Below, in pieces: positions 1-10,411 of a DNA stretch of 64,000 nucleotides (positions are counted from its first letter, which is position 1; every line of letters starts with the position of its first letter). The position numbers and the translations under genes were made by a program. This DNA comes from Salvelinus alpinus (Eukaryota > Chordata > Actinopteri > Salmoniformes > Salmonidae): contig NC_092092.1 of NCBI RefSeq assembly GCF_045679555.1, forward strand, positions 17,828,969 to 17,892,968, in the 5' to 3' direction. The notes beneath the pieces were generated by a model, which had not been told where the DNA came from, did no database searches, and saw only the letters and a list, made by a program, of their open reading frames with translations.

Positions 1-339
1 CACTAGCATGAAAACTAAATACAGGCACAGACTGTGTGTGGAAAATGATTTAAGACTGAGACTCTCTCCAATACAACCAAACATTATGTATGTGTTATGT
101 ATGTGCATCTTTTCAAGCACAAAGTTTGAAAAAATATATTTTTTCACCATTAACCTGTGGTGAGTTATTCACATTTTTTGATGAACAAATTAGCTTTTAT
201 ATGTAAGATGTCTAAATAAAGAGCTAAATTATTGATTATTATTATTATGTGTGCCCTGGTCCAATAAGAGCTCTTTGTCACTTTCCACGAGCCGGGTTGT
301 GACAAAAATTCACACTCAGTCTTATGTTTAATAAATGTT
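1..339. other. Unassigned AT-rich sequence
   Basis: No convincing gene or repeat end is visible. The open frame on the minus strand across 165-500 has no recognisable motif and runs into transposon-like sequence, so it is treated as chance. The left end of the hAT-like element that ends at 442 may lie here or outside the window. Confidence 0.5.
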
Positions 340-442
340 TCGTATGGTGTGTGTGTGGCTGACCCTTGTGCTAGAGGCGGTACGCAGCTGGAGGTTGAAT
401 GTTTGAAGGGGTACGGGACTATAAGACGTTTGGGAACCACTG
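340..442. mobile_element. Right terminus of a probable hAT-like DNA transposon
   Basis: The segment ends in TGGGAACCACTG. Its reverse complement, CAGTGGTTCCCA, has the form of many hAT terminal inverted repeats. The bases directly after it (CTCTACAG, 443-450) read in frame into the LINE protein motif that follows (L-Y-R then DGVHPND), which suggests the element inserted into that LINE. The opposite terminus was not found, so the family call is an inference. Confidence 0.4.
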
Positions 443-450
443 CTCTACAG

Positions 451-1950
451 GAATGATGGAGTCCATCCAAATGATTTTGGTGCCAGGACCCTCTCCTCAC
501 ATTTCAAAGCTGCGTTGAGACAATTAATTATCAGTGACCCAAGCCCTGCTCAGATAATCTTTACCATTTGTGTCGCTGAGCTGTTGTACTGCTGCTGATG
601 ACGTACATTTTCCCAGGAGTGTTGGCAGTCATAATGTAAGTAACCTAATTTATGTTCCTCTATTTGCCTCTGTCAATCCGACAGCTATTGTCAGCAGTAA
701 TCATGTGCATATGAACCTGAGGTATACTGTTAGCACTGAGATGTTTTGTCCTAAGAGGAAGCCCACTGTGAGAAGCCCATCAGCTCAAATATAAATATCA
801 TGTCATATTAACCTCTGATAAGCCTCCCAGTAAAGCAATAAAAACAATCATGAATCCCAGAAAAGCATTGGAAAAAGCCAACATTAGGGCCTCCCGAGTG
901 ATGCATAGGCGTCACTACAGATCTGGGTTCGATCCCGGTCTGTATCACAACCGGCCGTGATCGGCAGTCCCCATAGGGCAGTCCACAATTGGCCCAGCAT
1001 CGTCCCGGGTTAGGGGAGGTTTTGGCCGGGGCGGTGGGGGCGGAGCTTTACATGGCTCATTCGCGCTCTAGTGACTCCTTGTGGCGGGCCGGGCACCTGC
1101 AGGCTGACCTCGTCGTCGGTTGAACGGTGTTTCCTCCGACACATTGGTGCGGCTGGCTTCCTGGTTAAACGGACTGTTGTTAAGAAGCGTGGTTTGGCGG
1201 GTTATGTTTCATAAGACGCATGACTCGACCTTCGCCTCCCTAGCCCATTGGGGAGTTGCAGCGATAAAACAAGATCGAAATTGGGGAGAAAAAGGGGTTA
1301 AAATACAAAAACAAAAATAGCTAACATTAACATAGGTAGCCTAAGAAACAAGGTTGATGAAATTGATAACTTGCTAGCAATAGAAAGCATTCGTATACTG
1401 GCTATCTATGAAACGCACTTAGATAATTCCTTTGATGATACATTGGTAGAAATATATAGTTATAACATCTACAGAAGAGACAGGATTGCCAAGGGCACAA
1501 ATTACTGATGATTGGCTAAAAGAAATTGATAATAAAAAGATTGTGGGAGTTGTTTTGTTAGACTTCAGTGCAGCCTTTGATATCATTGATCATAACATAT
1601 TGCTGGAAAAACGTAGATGTTATTGATGAACATCCTCTGCCTTTATCATGGATTGACAGTGACCTATCCAATAAAATGCAAAGGGTTTTCTTTAATGGAA
1701 GCCTCTCTAAAGCAAATTCGGTTGAGTGCGGTGTAACGGTTGAGTGCGGTGGTCCAAACAGAGCAGCACGGACTGTACTTAGATGTACACGGAGAGAAAA
1801 TGTCAATAACATGCATGTCAATCTCTCCTGGCTCAAAGTGGGGGAGAGATTGACTGCATCACTATTGGTCTTTGTGCAAGGTGTTGAAGGTACCGATCTC
1901 CCGGTTCAAGCAGTTGGCACACAGTTCGAACACAATGATCAACAATAAAC
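451..1950 (+). mobile_element. LINE (non-LTR retrotransposon) remnant, internally deleted
   Basis: Three recognisable pieces lie in order on the plus strand. At about 451-540 is the end of an SGNH-hydrolase-like ORF1 domain (DGVHPNDFG). At 1324-1500 is part of the apurinic endonuclease domain (SLRNKVDEIDNLL, ETHLDNSF, YRRDR). At 1500-1720 is the first catalytic block of the reverse transcriptase (VVLLDFSAAFDIIDHN). A C-terminal segment at 1720-1945 (NRAARTVLRCTRRENV, SWLKVGERL) closes it. The endonuclease jumps straight to mid reverse transcriptase at about 1496, so most of ORF2 is missing, and stops and frameshifts break what remains. A SINE splits it at 887-1322. This is the type of LINE common in teleosts (L2/Rex-like); the exact clade is not settled. 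It is a dead copy. Confidence 0.75.
887..1322 (+). mobile_element. Long tRNA-derived salmonid SINE
   Basis: The head GGGCCTCCCGAGTG and the box B-like GGGTTCGATCC mark a tRNA-derived RNA polymerase III promoter. A long body follows (GGTGTTTCCTCCGACACATT, GTTGCAGCGAT) and an A-rich end. The 7-bp AACATTA occurs on both sides (880-886 and 1323-1329) and fits a target-site duplication inside the LINE. The tRNA head has lost several bases of box A compared with the same family at 36901-37172. Confidence 0.85.
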
Positions 1951-2585
1951 TTGACAGAGCCTGAATAATTAAAAAAATAATAATGGGCAAATATTTTACA
2001 ATCCAGGTGTGCAAAGCTCTCTTACTCTGAGACTGTGAATATGGGCCCAGATGTGCAGCTCAGTCAGTGGGCCCACATACTGGGGGTTTGATATCATTGG
2101 CTGGCTGGCTGTCCCCTTAAACTGTGAACAGGCTTAATCTGGGTCCAGCCTAGTGGGTGTTAGATATCGCCTCCATCAGCTGAGAGCAGAAAGCAGGGCC
2201 AAGGCACATCTACATACTGTGGCTTTGATATCATTGTCTAGCTCTGCTGTCCCTAGTGTGAAAAGTGGTGGAGGTGGCTCCTTCTGGATACTGTCTCTAC
2301 TTTTGGACAACTCTTTGACATCTCAAGGATGATCAAAGAAAATTGGATGTACATGAGCTCAATTTGGAGTGTCATAGCCAAGGGGTGTGAATATTTATGT
2401 AAATGTGATATTTCTGTATAACATTTTCAATACATTTGCAAACATTTCTAAAAACAAGTTTTCACTTTGTCATTATTGTGTGAAGATGGCTGAGAATGAT
2501 AAAAAAATATATATATATTTTCAATTCAGGCTGTAACACAACAAAATGTGGAATAAATCAAGGGGTGTGAATATTACTGTATTAT
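1935..2585. mobile_element. Tc1-like transposon remnants
   Basis: The stretch 1938-2025 (AACTTGACAGAGCCTGAA, ACAATCCAGGTGTGCAAAG) matches 26424-26500 almost word for word, which is the 3' coding end of another Tc1 copy in this window. The stretch 2300-2580 (CATCTCAAGGATGATCAA, AAGGGGTGTGAATA twice) is Tc1 terminal inverted-repeat material. The intervening 2030-2290 is not recognised. No transposase frame survives. Confidence 0.65.
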
Positions 2586-3576
2586 AAGAATCTCTTTTGC
2601 AAGGGAGCTCCAACCACAACAATGAAAACATAAATGAAACTTCCATGTTTGGATGTGTGGATATCCCATGGCAATTCTTCACACCTTTAACAAAGTCATT
2701 CCTAACTTGTCTTAGCTTAATTAAATAAAAGCTGTTTTGCCATCACAGTAAATTGGCAATAGGGATTAGCCACAAGTGGTGCCCTTTCAAGATCAAGGTA
2801 GGAACCATGCCAAAACAATTAGAATGTTCATTCATCATTAAATATTGGGTTTTATATCGTATTTTATCATTGATGTGATGCTAGTTATAAGAGCAGTATC
2901 TTCCCTTCTTGTGACCCTTTCCACTAAGCGAAACATTTCTTTGTATTTGTAATGCTATTAAGATGAATTCCAAATGGTAATGAATTTCAATATGATGTTC
3001 TGCCCTTTACAGTCTTGAGTACATTAAATATGTGACACTTGACTGTGGTAGTTTACAGAGAACTTGACAGATAGAAATACTCCAAATACTTAGCCTTTAA
3101 TAGTAAAGTATTTCTGATCGATTTTCATACAACACACCCAACATTCAAAAAGGAGACAAAATACAATGGCAATACACTATCAGCAAAGACAGTTGAAGTC
3201 AAAAGGTCACATGACTAAACAAAACCCAGAAGTCCTTATTTTTTATAGCAGCTTTCTTTCATGGAAAAGACCACTGGCCCATTGGCCTAACGTTCCCATA
3301 AAATATATGAATAATAACATCAAATATGTTGAGGAAAGAGTTCAAATAAATACATCACATGCAGGGTGCTTTGTGGGTAAGATGTGTTCCCGTCTCTGAA
3401 TGCTATGCAGGTGTATTTCCCCAGTGCAGATGTAGTCTGTTGAGCTGACTGGAAACATGTTGGATGCAACTGTTCTGTTCACCTATGTGTGTCTGTGTGC
3501 TTTAGCTCTGCCAGCCTGGTTTAACTGATAAGCATCAGTCTGGTACGTACGCTTTTACAAAAAGATAGGGGTCAAG
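2586..3576. other. AT-rich sequence without identifiable features
   Basis: About 1 kb with no recognised transposon end, no splice-bounded exon and no long open frame. It may be low-copy host DNA. Confidence 0.5.
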
Positions 3577-3782
3577 GTATTGAGAGAGGAGGGAGAAATA
3601 GAGAGATAGAAGAGAGGGGAGAGAGAGACAGAGAGAGGGGTGAAAGAAGGGGGAGCGGGAGAGAAGAGAAGGTGGGGGGATAAAGAGTAGGTAGAGAGAG
3701 AGACAGAGGGAGACAAAGAGAGGTAAAGAGGAGGGAAGGAGGGAGGGAGAAGAGAGATGGGGAATATAGAATAGAGAGAGAT
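3577..3782. repeat. Purine-rich GA/GGGA tract
   Basis: About 200 bp in which one strand is almost purely A and G (imperfect GAGAGA, GGGAGA). The frame on the other strand is a serine/leucine-rich translation of this repeat and not a gene. Confidence 0.9.
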
Positions 3783-3839
3783 GGCTGTGATTGTATGAGT
3801 CTTTCAGCAATTTACCCATTGCAGTTTTATCACCAAACA

Positions 3840-3879
3840 CATACACGCACGCACGCAGGCAGGCAGGCAGGCAGGCACG

Positions 3880-3927
<48 letters not shown>
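3840..3927. repeat. Compound microsatellite (ACGC)n(AGGC)n(CA)n
   Basis: Short ACGC and AGGC runs lead into a roughly 40-bp uninterrupted CA run ending at 3927. Confidence 0.95.
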
Positions 3928-3928
<1 letters not shown>

Positions 3929-4110
3929 CTTTTCTCTAACTCACTTACAGTGGCAACTCATACGATGTTATCCCCTGTGTGACGGTGTAAAATCAGATTT
4001 TCTTATATTAAAGTCAAAGCAGTGAGGGAAACCAACGAATCCACACTTTTACCTCTTTGAGTTCCACTAAATGACAACATGGCTAAAAATCTTCACAACT
4101 CTTTGAGACA

Positions 4111-4131
4111 TGCACACACACACACACACAT
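4111..4131. repeat. Short (CA)n microsatellite
   Basis: About ten CA dinucleotides in a row. Confidence 0.9.
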
Positions 4132-4677
4132 GCCACCTTTGAATTGCCTCACACGTTAGCCAAGAAGATGGTGCTTGCCTCATTATCCTGGGCCCCCTCC
4201 AGGGTTCTCCGCTTGGGGTTTCCTATCAGAACAGGGGGGTGGAGTACTGCTGGGAAAGCCTTAGAGAGAGCCCCTGTACTAGATGGGGGTCTGATAGAGG
4301 CAATGCTCCACATACAGTCAGACCACAGCCAAGTTGACTCTGAGCCAGGATGGGGTCTTGGGAAACTCCAACTGAATACGTGGACTGTCAGGTTCTGTCT
4401 GTCAGGATACAGTGTACAGTATTAGTTTGGAGCTAGTGTACAGAACGCCCGTCCAATAACTTACAGGTGCAGGGTACAACAAGTAAAGTCATTACCAAAA
4501 GGGCACACAATGGTTGAATCAACGTTGTTTCCACGTCACTTCAATTAAACTACATTAAACCAACGTGGAATAGACGTTGAGTTTACGTCTGTGCCCAGTG
4601 GGGACCTCTGTGTCGAAACGTTACTCAGTAACACTGCAGGTGAATTCAGCAGTGTGTGGGTATGTACAGTAAAGTAT
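4132..4677. other. Unassigned sequence with a small inverted dispersed repeat
   Basis: At 4511-4601 the sequence has an imperfect inverted pair (CAACGTTGTTTCCACGT and CAACGTGGAATAGACGTTG), ending GTCTGTGCCCAGTGG. This resembles a short dispersed repeat of salmonid genomes (from memory, not searched). The rest shows nothing recognisable. Confidence 0.4.
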
Positions 4678-6237
4678 CAGTCAAAAGTTTGGACACACCT
4701 ACTCATTCAAAGTTTTTTTTTTTTTTACTATTTTCTACATTGTAGAATAATAGTGAATACATCAAAACTATGAAATAACACATATGGAATCATGGAGTAA
4801 CCAAAAAAGTGTTAAAAAATTCAAAATATATTTATGATTCTTCAAAGAAGCCACCCTTTGCCTTGATGACAGCTTTGCACACTCTTGGCATTCTCTCAAC
4901 AAGCTTTATGAGGAATGCTTTCCCAACAGTTTTGAAGGAGTTCCCACATATCTTGAGGACTTGTTGGCTGCTTTTTCTTCACTCTGCAGTCCAACTCATC
5001 CCAAACCATCTCAATTGGGTTGAGGTCGGGTGATTGTGGAGGTCAGGTCATCTGATGCAGCACAATCCCTCTCCTTCTTGGTCAAATCACCCTTACACAG
5101 TCTGGAGGTGTGTTTTGGGTCATTGTCCTGTTGAAAAACAAATGATAGTCCCACTAAACGCAAACCAGATGGGATGGCATATCGCTTCCAAATGCTGTGG
5201 TAGCCATGCTGGTTAAGTGTGCCTTGAATTCTAAATAAATCACAGACAGTGTCACCAGCAAAGCACCCCCACACCATCACACCTCCTCCTCCATGCTTCA
5301 CGGTGGGAACACACATGGAGATAATCCGTTCACCTACTCTGCGTCTCACAACGACACAGCGGTTGGAACAAAAAATCTAAAATTTGGACTCATCAGACCA
5401 AAGGACAGATTTCTACCAGTCTAATGTCCATTGCTCATGTTTCTTTGCCCAAGCAAGTCTCTTCTTCTTATTGGTGTCCTTCAGTAGTGGTTTCTTTGCA
5501 GCAATTCGACCATGAAGGCCTGAGTCACGCAGTCTCCTCTGAACAGTTGAAGTTGAGATGTGTCTATTACTTGAACTCTGTGAAGCATTTATTTGGGCAG
5601 CAATCTGAGGCTGGTAACTCTAATGAACGTATCCTCTGCAGCAGAGGTAACTCTGGGTCTTCCTTTCCTGTGGCGGTCCTCATGAGAGCCAGTTTCATCA
5701 TAGCGCTTGAGGGTTAATGAGACTGCACTTGAAGAAACTTTCAAAGTTCTTGACATTTTCCAGATTGACTGACCTTCATGTCTTAAAGTAATGATGGACT
5801 GTCATTTCTCTTTGCTTATTTGAGCTGTTCTTGCCATAATATGGACTTGGTCTTTTACCAAATAGGGATGTCTTCTGTATACAACCCCTACCTTGCCACA
5901 ACACAACTGATTTGCTCAAATGCATTAAGAAGGAAAGAAATTCAACAAATTAACTTTTAACAAGGCACACCTGTTCATTGAAATGCATTCCAGGTAACTG
6001 CCTCATGAAGCTGGTTGAGAGAATGCCAAGAGTGTGCCAAGCTAACATCAAGGCAAAGGGTGGCTATTTGAAGAATCTCAAATATAAAATATATTTTGAT
6101 TTGTTTAACACTTTTTTGGTTTCTACATGATTCCATATGTGTTATTTCATAGTTTTGATGTATTCACTATTATCATACAATGTAGAAAATAGTAAAAAGA
6201 AAATAGTAAAAATGAAGAAAAACCCTTGAATGAGTAG
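4678..6237 (-). mobile_element. Tc1-like transposon, family with CAGTCAAAAGTTTGGACAC ends
   Basis: The left end begins CAGTCAAAAGTTTGGACAC at 4678. The right end, reversed, carries the same ACTCATTCAAGGGTTTTT block but has lost its outermost bases at about 6237. The length of about 1.56 kb is normal for a Tc1. The inverted repeats are about 225 bp (4680-4912 against 6006-6237) and run into the transposase C-terminal coding region. The transposase remnant lies on the minus strand. Confidence 0.9.
4845..5836 (-). pseudogene. Broken Tc1 transposase
   Basis: Transposase catalyses cut-and-paste movement of the element into TA sites. On the minus strand the N-terminal helix-turn-helix part lies near 5836-5600, the middle block (KHGGGGVMVWGCFAG, RIQGTLNQHGYHSIW) near 5300-5200 and the second acidic motif ([10 protein letters not shown]) near 5130. 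The third-motif region (NPIEMVWDE-like) is reached only after a frameshift near 5035. The WSDE block near 5390 is also followed by a frame change. The protein would be about 340 residues in an intact family member; here the longest open piece is 112. It is flanked by its own inverted repeats. No activity is expected. Confidence 0.85.
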
Positions 6238-6479
6238 TTACTGTATATTTTTTTCATGAATGCACAGTATTATGTCTTATGCTATGAAAGGCCTTTAAAC
6301 TTCTCTCCCTACATTGTTGCAAATCAATGTAATTTGTTGTTTTACACAACACTTGCTAGTTAGATAAAATATCACTTCAAACAGGACTTCCATACTGTAA
6401 ATCATGTGGGTTTGGTTGAGCGGTCTCTGTGTTTTCACACACAAGTAACATAATCTATGAGAGTAGGGAAATGGGCCTC

Positions 6480-6630
6480 TCTGTCCAACAAGCAGCAGCA
6501 ACGAGAGAGAGAGCGAGCGAGAGCGAGATATATATATATATATATACACATACATCCCATAGAAGACAACTGTGGAACCTCAATAGAACAATCAATAGTC
6601 TCCCAACCCTTCCTTCCTTCCTTCCTGAAC
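6480..6630. repeat. Cluster of short microsatellites (GA)n, (TA)n, (TTCC)n
   Basis: GA/GC-interrupted purine run at 6501-6530, TA run at 6528-6546 and TTCC units at 6610-6626. Between them the sequence is unremarkable. Confidence 0.85.
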
Positions 6631-6636
6631 GGACAG

Positions 6637-6869
6637 ACAGACGAGTACGTACAGCTTGGCCATATCCTACTGTTTTTCCCAGTCAGAACATCATGAATCT
6701 GGACACAGGAGGAAGGGTCAACAGAAGTGCTCAAGCAGTAAAGAGCTCAACAACGATTAAATCCTGCTCCACAGCAGCCTGTGGTGAGACAGACGAGTAT
6801 GTACAGCTTGGCCATATCCTACTGTTTTTCCCAGTCAGAACATCATGAATCTGGACACAGGAGGAAGGG
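6637..6869 (+). repeat. 81-bp direct duplication with 152-bp offset
   Basis: Bases 6637-6717 recur at 6789-6869 (ACAGCTTGGCCATATCCTAC through CTGGACACAGGAGGAAGGG) with about one or two differences. The 71-bp spacer is unique. It is a recent local duplication; the open frames through it have no known domain. Confidence 0.9.
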
Positions 6870-7050
6870 AAGAAACCCTGAATCCCTGAAATGGTTTAAT
6901 GTGTGTGTTTATTCACCTCATTCCTCTATGATGAGGTCAGTGTAGAAAGTGACACCAAAGAAGCAAAGCAAAAACACTTTTTTCGGTCCATAAATATTAG
7001 ACGTAGCAACTGGCACCACTTTTTCTCCTGTTTCCTTACAGAGAGCGTGT

Positions 7051-7266
7051 TGTGGTTCTATGTGGTTCTATGTTGTTCTATGTTGTTCTATGTTGCTCCA
7101 ACTGGATGGATTTGTTTGGGGAGTGGATGTGAGCAAGATAGCAATGATTCAATTTCACAATCCAAAAGCCTTCCTAGAGTGTTTTACTTCTTTCTAAGCA
7201 GTGTTCTAAGTTTCTAAGCAGTGTTCTAAGTTTCTAAGCAGTGTTCTAAGTTTCTAAGCAGTGTTC
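7051..7266 (+). repeat. Two small tandem arrays (10-bp and 20-bp units)
   Basis: Five 10-bp units TGTKGTTCTA run 7051-7100. Nearly four 20-bp units TTTCTAAGCAGTGTTCTAAG run 7191-7266. Between and beyond them (to 7568) nothing is recognised. Confidence 0.9.
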
Positions 7267-7568
7267 AGGTCGAAAGACCAGCTCAACTTATTCATAAAAT
7301 GTTTATTTTGTTCGTACAGATAACTACAAAGAAATACATTTGGAGATAAATGAACAATACATTCTTCCTTTCAAGAACAACCCTGAAATAATGCTGTTTT
7401 GATAAATAAAGTTTATTCAATTCAATCACAAGAAATTGGAGAAAAAAGATGACTAGATAAACGAACTCGACACAGAGACAATTTATTTATTCCAGTTGAA
7501 TGTCTCTGGCTCAAGAACACTAAAGCTCACAATGACAACACAGACATCTCTATTGTCTATAGCAAAAC

Positions 7569-7742
<174 letters not shown>

Positions 7743-7971
7743 TCTCCATCTCTCTCTCTCTCTATGAGAAATATCCACACACACCATTTTTTCATTTGAT
7801 TAAAGAGTTCAATCTCCTCTTCTTTGCACTACATTCAGTTCCTGTGATCTTTGGCAGTGCATGTATTTCTTGAAAAAACACAGATGTGTTTGGGCTGACC
7901 TATGTGGCAATCCTAGTGATAGCTGATGATGAACAGAGTCTGAGTCTGCGTCCCACCCTATAACCTACAGT

Positions 7972-9571
7972 ACAGTAAGTTCCAGAATGATTGGCACCCT
8001 TGATAAAGATGAGCAAAAAAGACTATGAGATAAATAATACAAATACTGAGCTATACTACATGGTAATATTTTTGACAATTACATTATTTTATACTAATGC
8101 AATTGCTCAGACACAGAGATTTTGTTTAACAAGCAGTATATTTCTCCCTCAAAATGATACCTTTCAATACACCCACCTTCATATCAAATAAAAAACGAAT
8201 TGATTTGCCACATGCGCCGAATACAACAGGTGTAGACTTTACCGTGAAATGCTTACTTATGAGCCCTATCCCATCAATGCAGAGATAAAAAGTAAGACAA
8301 ATTTGCCCTAATAAAATGAAAATAGTAACACAATAAAATAACAATAACGAGGCTATATACTGTACAAGGAGCACCAGTACCAAGTCAATGTGCAGGGGTA
8401 CGAGGCAGTTGAGGTAACATGTACATGTAGGTAGGGGTAAAAGCGACAAGTGTGTGTGTGTTGGAGTGTCAGTGTAGTATGTGTGAGTGTGTGGTTAGAG
8501 TCCAGTGAGTGTGCATAGAGCCAGTGCAGGAGTCCGTGCAAAAAAAGGGAGTCAATGCAAATAGTCCAGGTAGCCATTTGATGAACTGTTCAGTAGTCTA
8601 ATGGCTTGGGGGTAGAAGCTGTTCAGGAACCTTTTGGTCCAAGAGCTGATGCTCTGGTAATACTTACCGTGCGGTAGCAGAGAGAACAGTCTATGACTCG
8701 GCTGGAGACTTTGACAATTTTTAGGCCCTTCCTCTGATACCGCCTGGTATAGAGGTCCCGGCCGCGGTAATGTACTGGGCTGTACGACCTACCCTCTGTA
8801 GCACCTTGCGGTCTGATGCCAAACAGTTGCCATACCAAGAGGTGATACATCCAGTCAAGATGCTCTCAATGGTGTAGCTGTAGAATGTTTTGAGGATCTG
8901 AGAAGCCATGACACATTTTTTTCAGCCTCCTGACTGAGAAGAGGCGTTGTTGTCCTAGCACCACACCACCAGGTCTCTGACCTCCTCCTTGTAGGCTGTC
9001 TCATTGTCGTCGGTGATGAGGCCTACCACCGTCGCGTCGTTGGCAAACTTAATGATGGTGTTGGAGTCGTGCATGGCCACGCAGTTGTGGGTAACAGGGA
9101 GTACTGGAGGGAACTAAGCACGCATCCCTGAGGAGCCAGCGTGGAGGACGCGTTGTTGCCTACCCTCACCACCTGGGGGCGGCCCATCAGGAAGTGCAAG
9201 ATCCAGCTGCAGAGGGAAGTGTTTAATCCCAGGGTCCTTAGCTTAATTAGCAATGCGCTTGGAAAAATGGTCTAAGATCCCTCCCAATGTGTTCTCCAAT
9301 CTCATAAAACATTTTAGAAAAAGGCTCAGTAACGTTATGCTCACAAGGTGAGGTATTGAAAACAGGGGTGCCAATAATTTTGACCCCGAGAGAATAATAT
9401 GCTACTTGTTAAACTAAATATATTTATCTGAGCAATTGTATTAGTATACAATAATACAAATTTCACATTGTTTTGAGCCTACAATATACAATAGCTCAGT
9501 ATATTAATTATTTATTTATTTTTTGCTCATGTTTATCAAGGGTGCCAATAATTCTGGACCTGACAGTATAT
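7972..9571. mobile_element. Tc1-like transposon (ends GTCCAGAATTATTGGCACCC-like), split by a LINE
   Basis: The left arm 7972-8190 (TCCAGAATGATTGGCACCC, GATGAGCAAAAAAGACTATG) and the right arm 9255-9571 (TTTTTTGCTCATGTTTATCA, GGGTGCCAATAATTCTGGAC) are inverted. Both arms contain ACAAATACTGAGCTATA-like blocks. A LINE sits between them and the transposase coding part is gone. The same family occurs at 49750-51240, and a single end at 48453-48492. Confidence 0.8.
8196..9250 (-). mobile_element. LINE fragment (L2/Jockey-like) inserted in a Tc1
   Basis: The minus strand encodes a reverse transcriptase piece ([40 protein letters not shown]) at about 9250-9100. The C-terminal SIESILTGCITSWYGNCLAS follows near 8880-8830. 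The 3' untranslated end faces left and ends near 8196 with the block CACATGCGCCGAATACAACA, which recurs at the 3' end of the LINE at 10412. The polymerase core with its FADD site is missing and frames are broken. 5' truncation is usual for target-primed insertion. Confidence 0.8.
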
Positions 9572-9572
9572 A

Positions 9573-9628
9573 GTGGGCCCTGGTCAAAAGTAGTGCACTA
9601 AAGGAAATAGGGGATCATTTGGGATAAA
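9573..9628. repeat. Dispersed repeat fragment (GGTCAAAAGTAGTGCACTA)
   Basis: GGTCAAAAGTAGTGCACTA followed by ATAGGGGATCATTTGGGAT. The same motif recurs at 27131-27182 and twice in 40648-40742, so it is a dispersed element of this genome, probably a short non-autonomous transposon. Confidence 0.7.
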
Positions 9629-9706
9629 GCCTTCACAGAGAATCACACTCTGAGTGTATCAATTAAACGAGGTATTAAAATCAGATATGAGAAGGGAACA
9701 GAGAAC

Positions 9707-9940
9707 AATGGAGAAGGGTTGGATGAGAAGAGAAAATATTGGAGAAGGGTTGGATGAGAAGAGAAAAGAATGGAGAAGGGTTGGATGTGAATAGAGGAGA
9801 ATGCAGAAGGGTTGGATGAGAAAAGAATGGAGAAGGGTTGATCGAGAAGAGAAAAGAATGGAGAAGGGTTGGATGAGAAGAGAAAAGAATGGAGAAGGGT
9901 TGGATGAGAAGAGAGAAGAATGGAGAAGGGTTGGATGAGG
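9707..9940. repeat. 31-bp purine-rich minisatellite
   Basis: About eight units of a 31-bp repeat built on GGAGAAGGGTTGGATGAGAA plus GAGAAAAGAAT, with two shortened units. Phenylalanine/serine-rich frames on the minus strand are artefacts of the repeat. Confidence 0.9.
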
Positions 9941-10252
9941 ATCCAAAACGTTCTTCTCCTGCTAAAATAAGAAACCTGAAGCATCTTCCATTCATCTCAC
10001 TCTGTGGGAGCTGCTGACAACCTGAACCATCTTCCACTAATCTCCTGGAACCCTGAGACTGGTTGACCTGGTTACACTGTCAGACCGGTCAATTAATAAT
10101 AATACTGTTCATCTGATCTACTGTACTCTCTTCCTACACAGATAATGTCCATTTTCTTTTTTGATAAGGTATTCAGACACACACACGCACGCACTGACAC
10201 AGACATACACACAAAGGTAGAGAGGTCAGATTAAGGTCCCTGCAGTACTGCT
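9941..10252. other. No identifiable feature
   Basis: Low-copy-looking sequence with a minor CA-rich patch near 10180. No motif was recognised. Confidence 0.5.
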
Positions 10253-10411
10253 ACTGTACTTTGACTACTGTACAACCTTCTCAATATAAAGCAAACCATT
10301 ACCACATATAGAAAACACTAACAAAATACAGTAGCACAGGGCCCAGTCCAACTATACTGTACAGCTTTCTCAATATCAAGGAAACCCCTCCCACATAGAA
10401 AACACTAACAA
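10253..10411 (+). repeat. Degenerate ~90-bp repeat, two units
   Basis: Blocks CTGTACAACCTTCTCAATAT (10268) and CTGTACAGCTTTCTCAATAT (10358) lie 90 bp apart, each followed by a CCCACATAGAAAACACTAAC-like block. A third unit is at 12440-12530 and a weaker one at 17570-17640. They appear to be one older tandem family now separated by LINE insertions. Confidence 0.7.
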
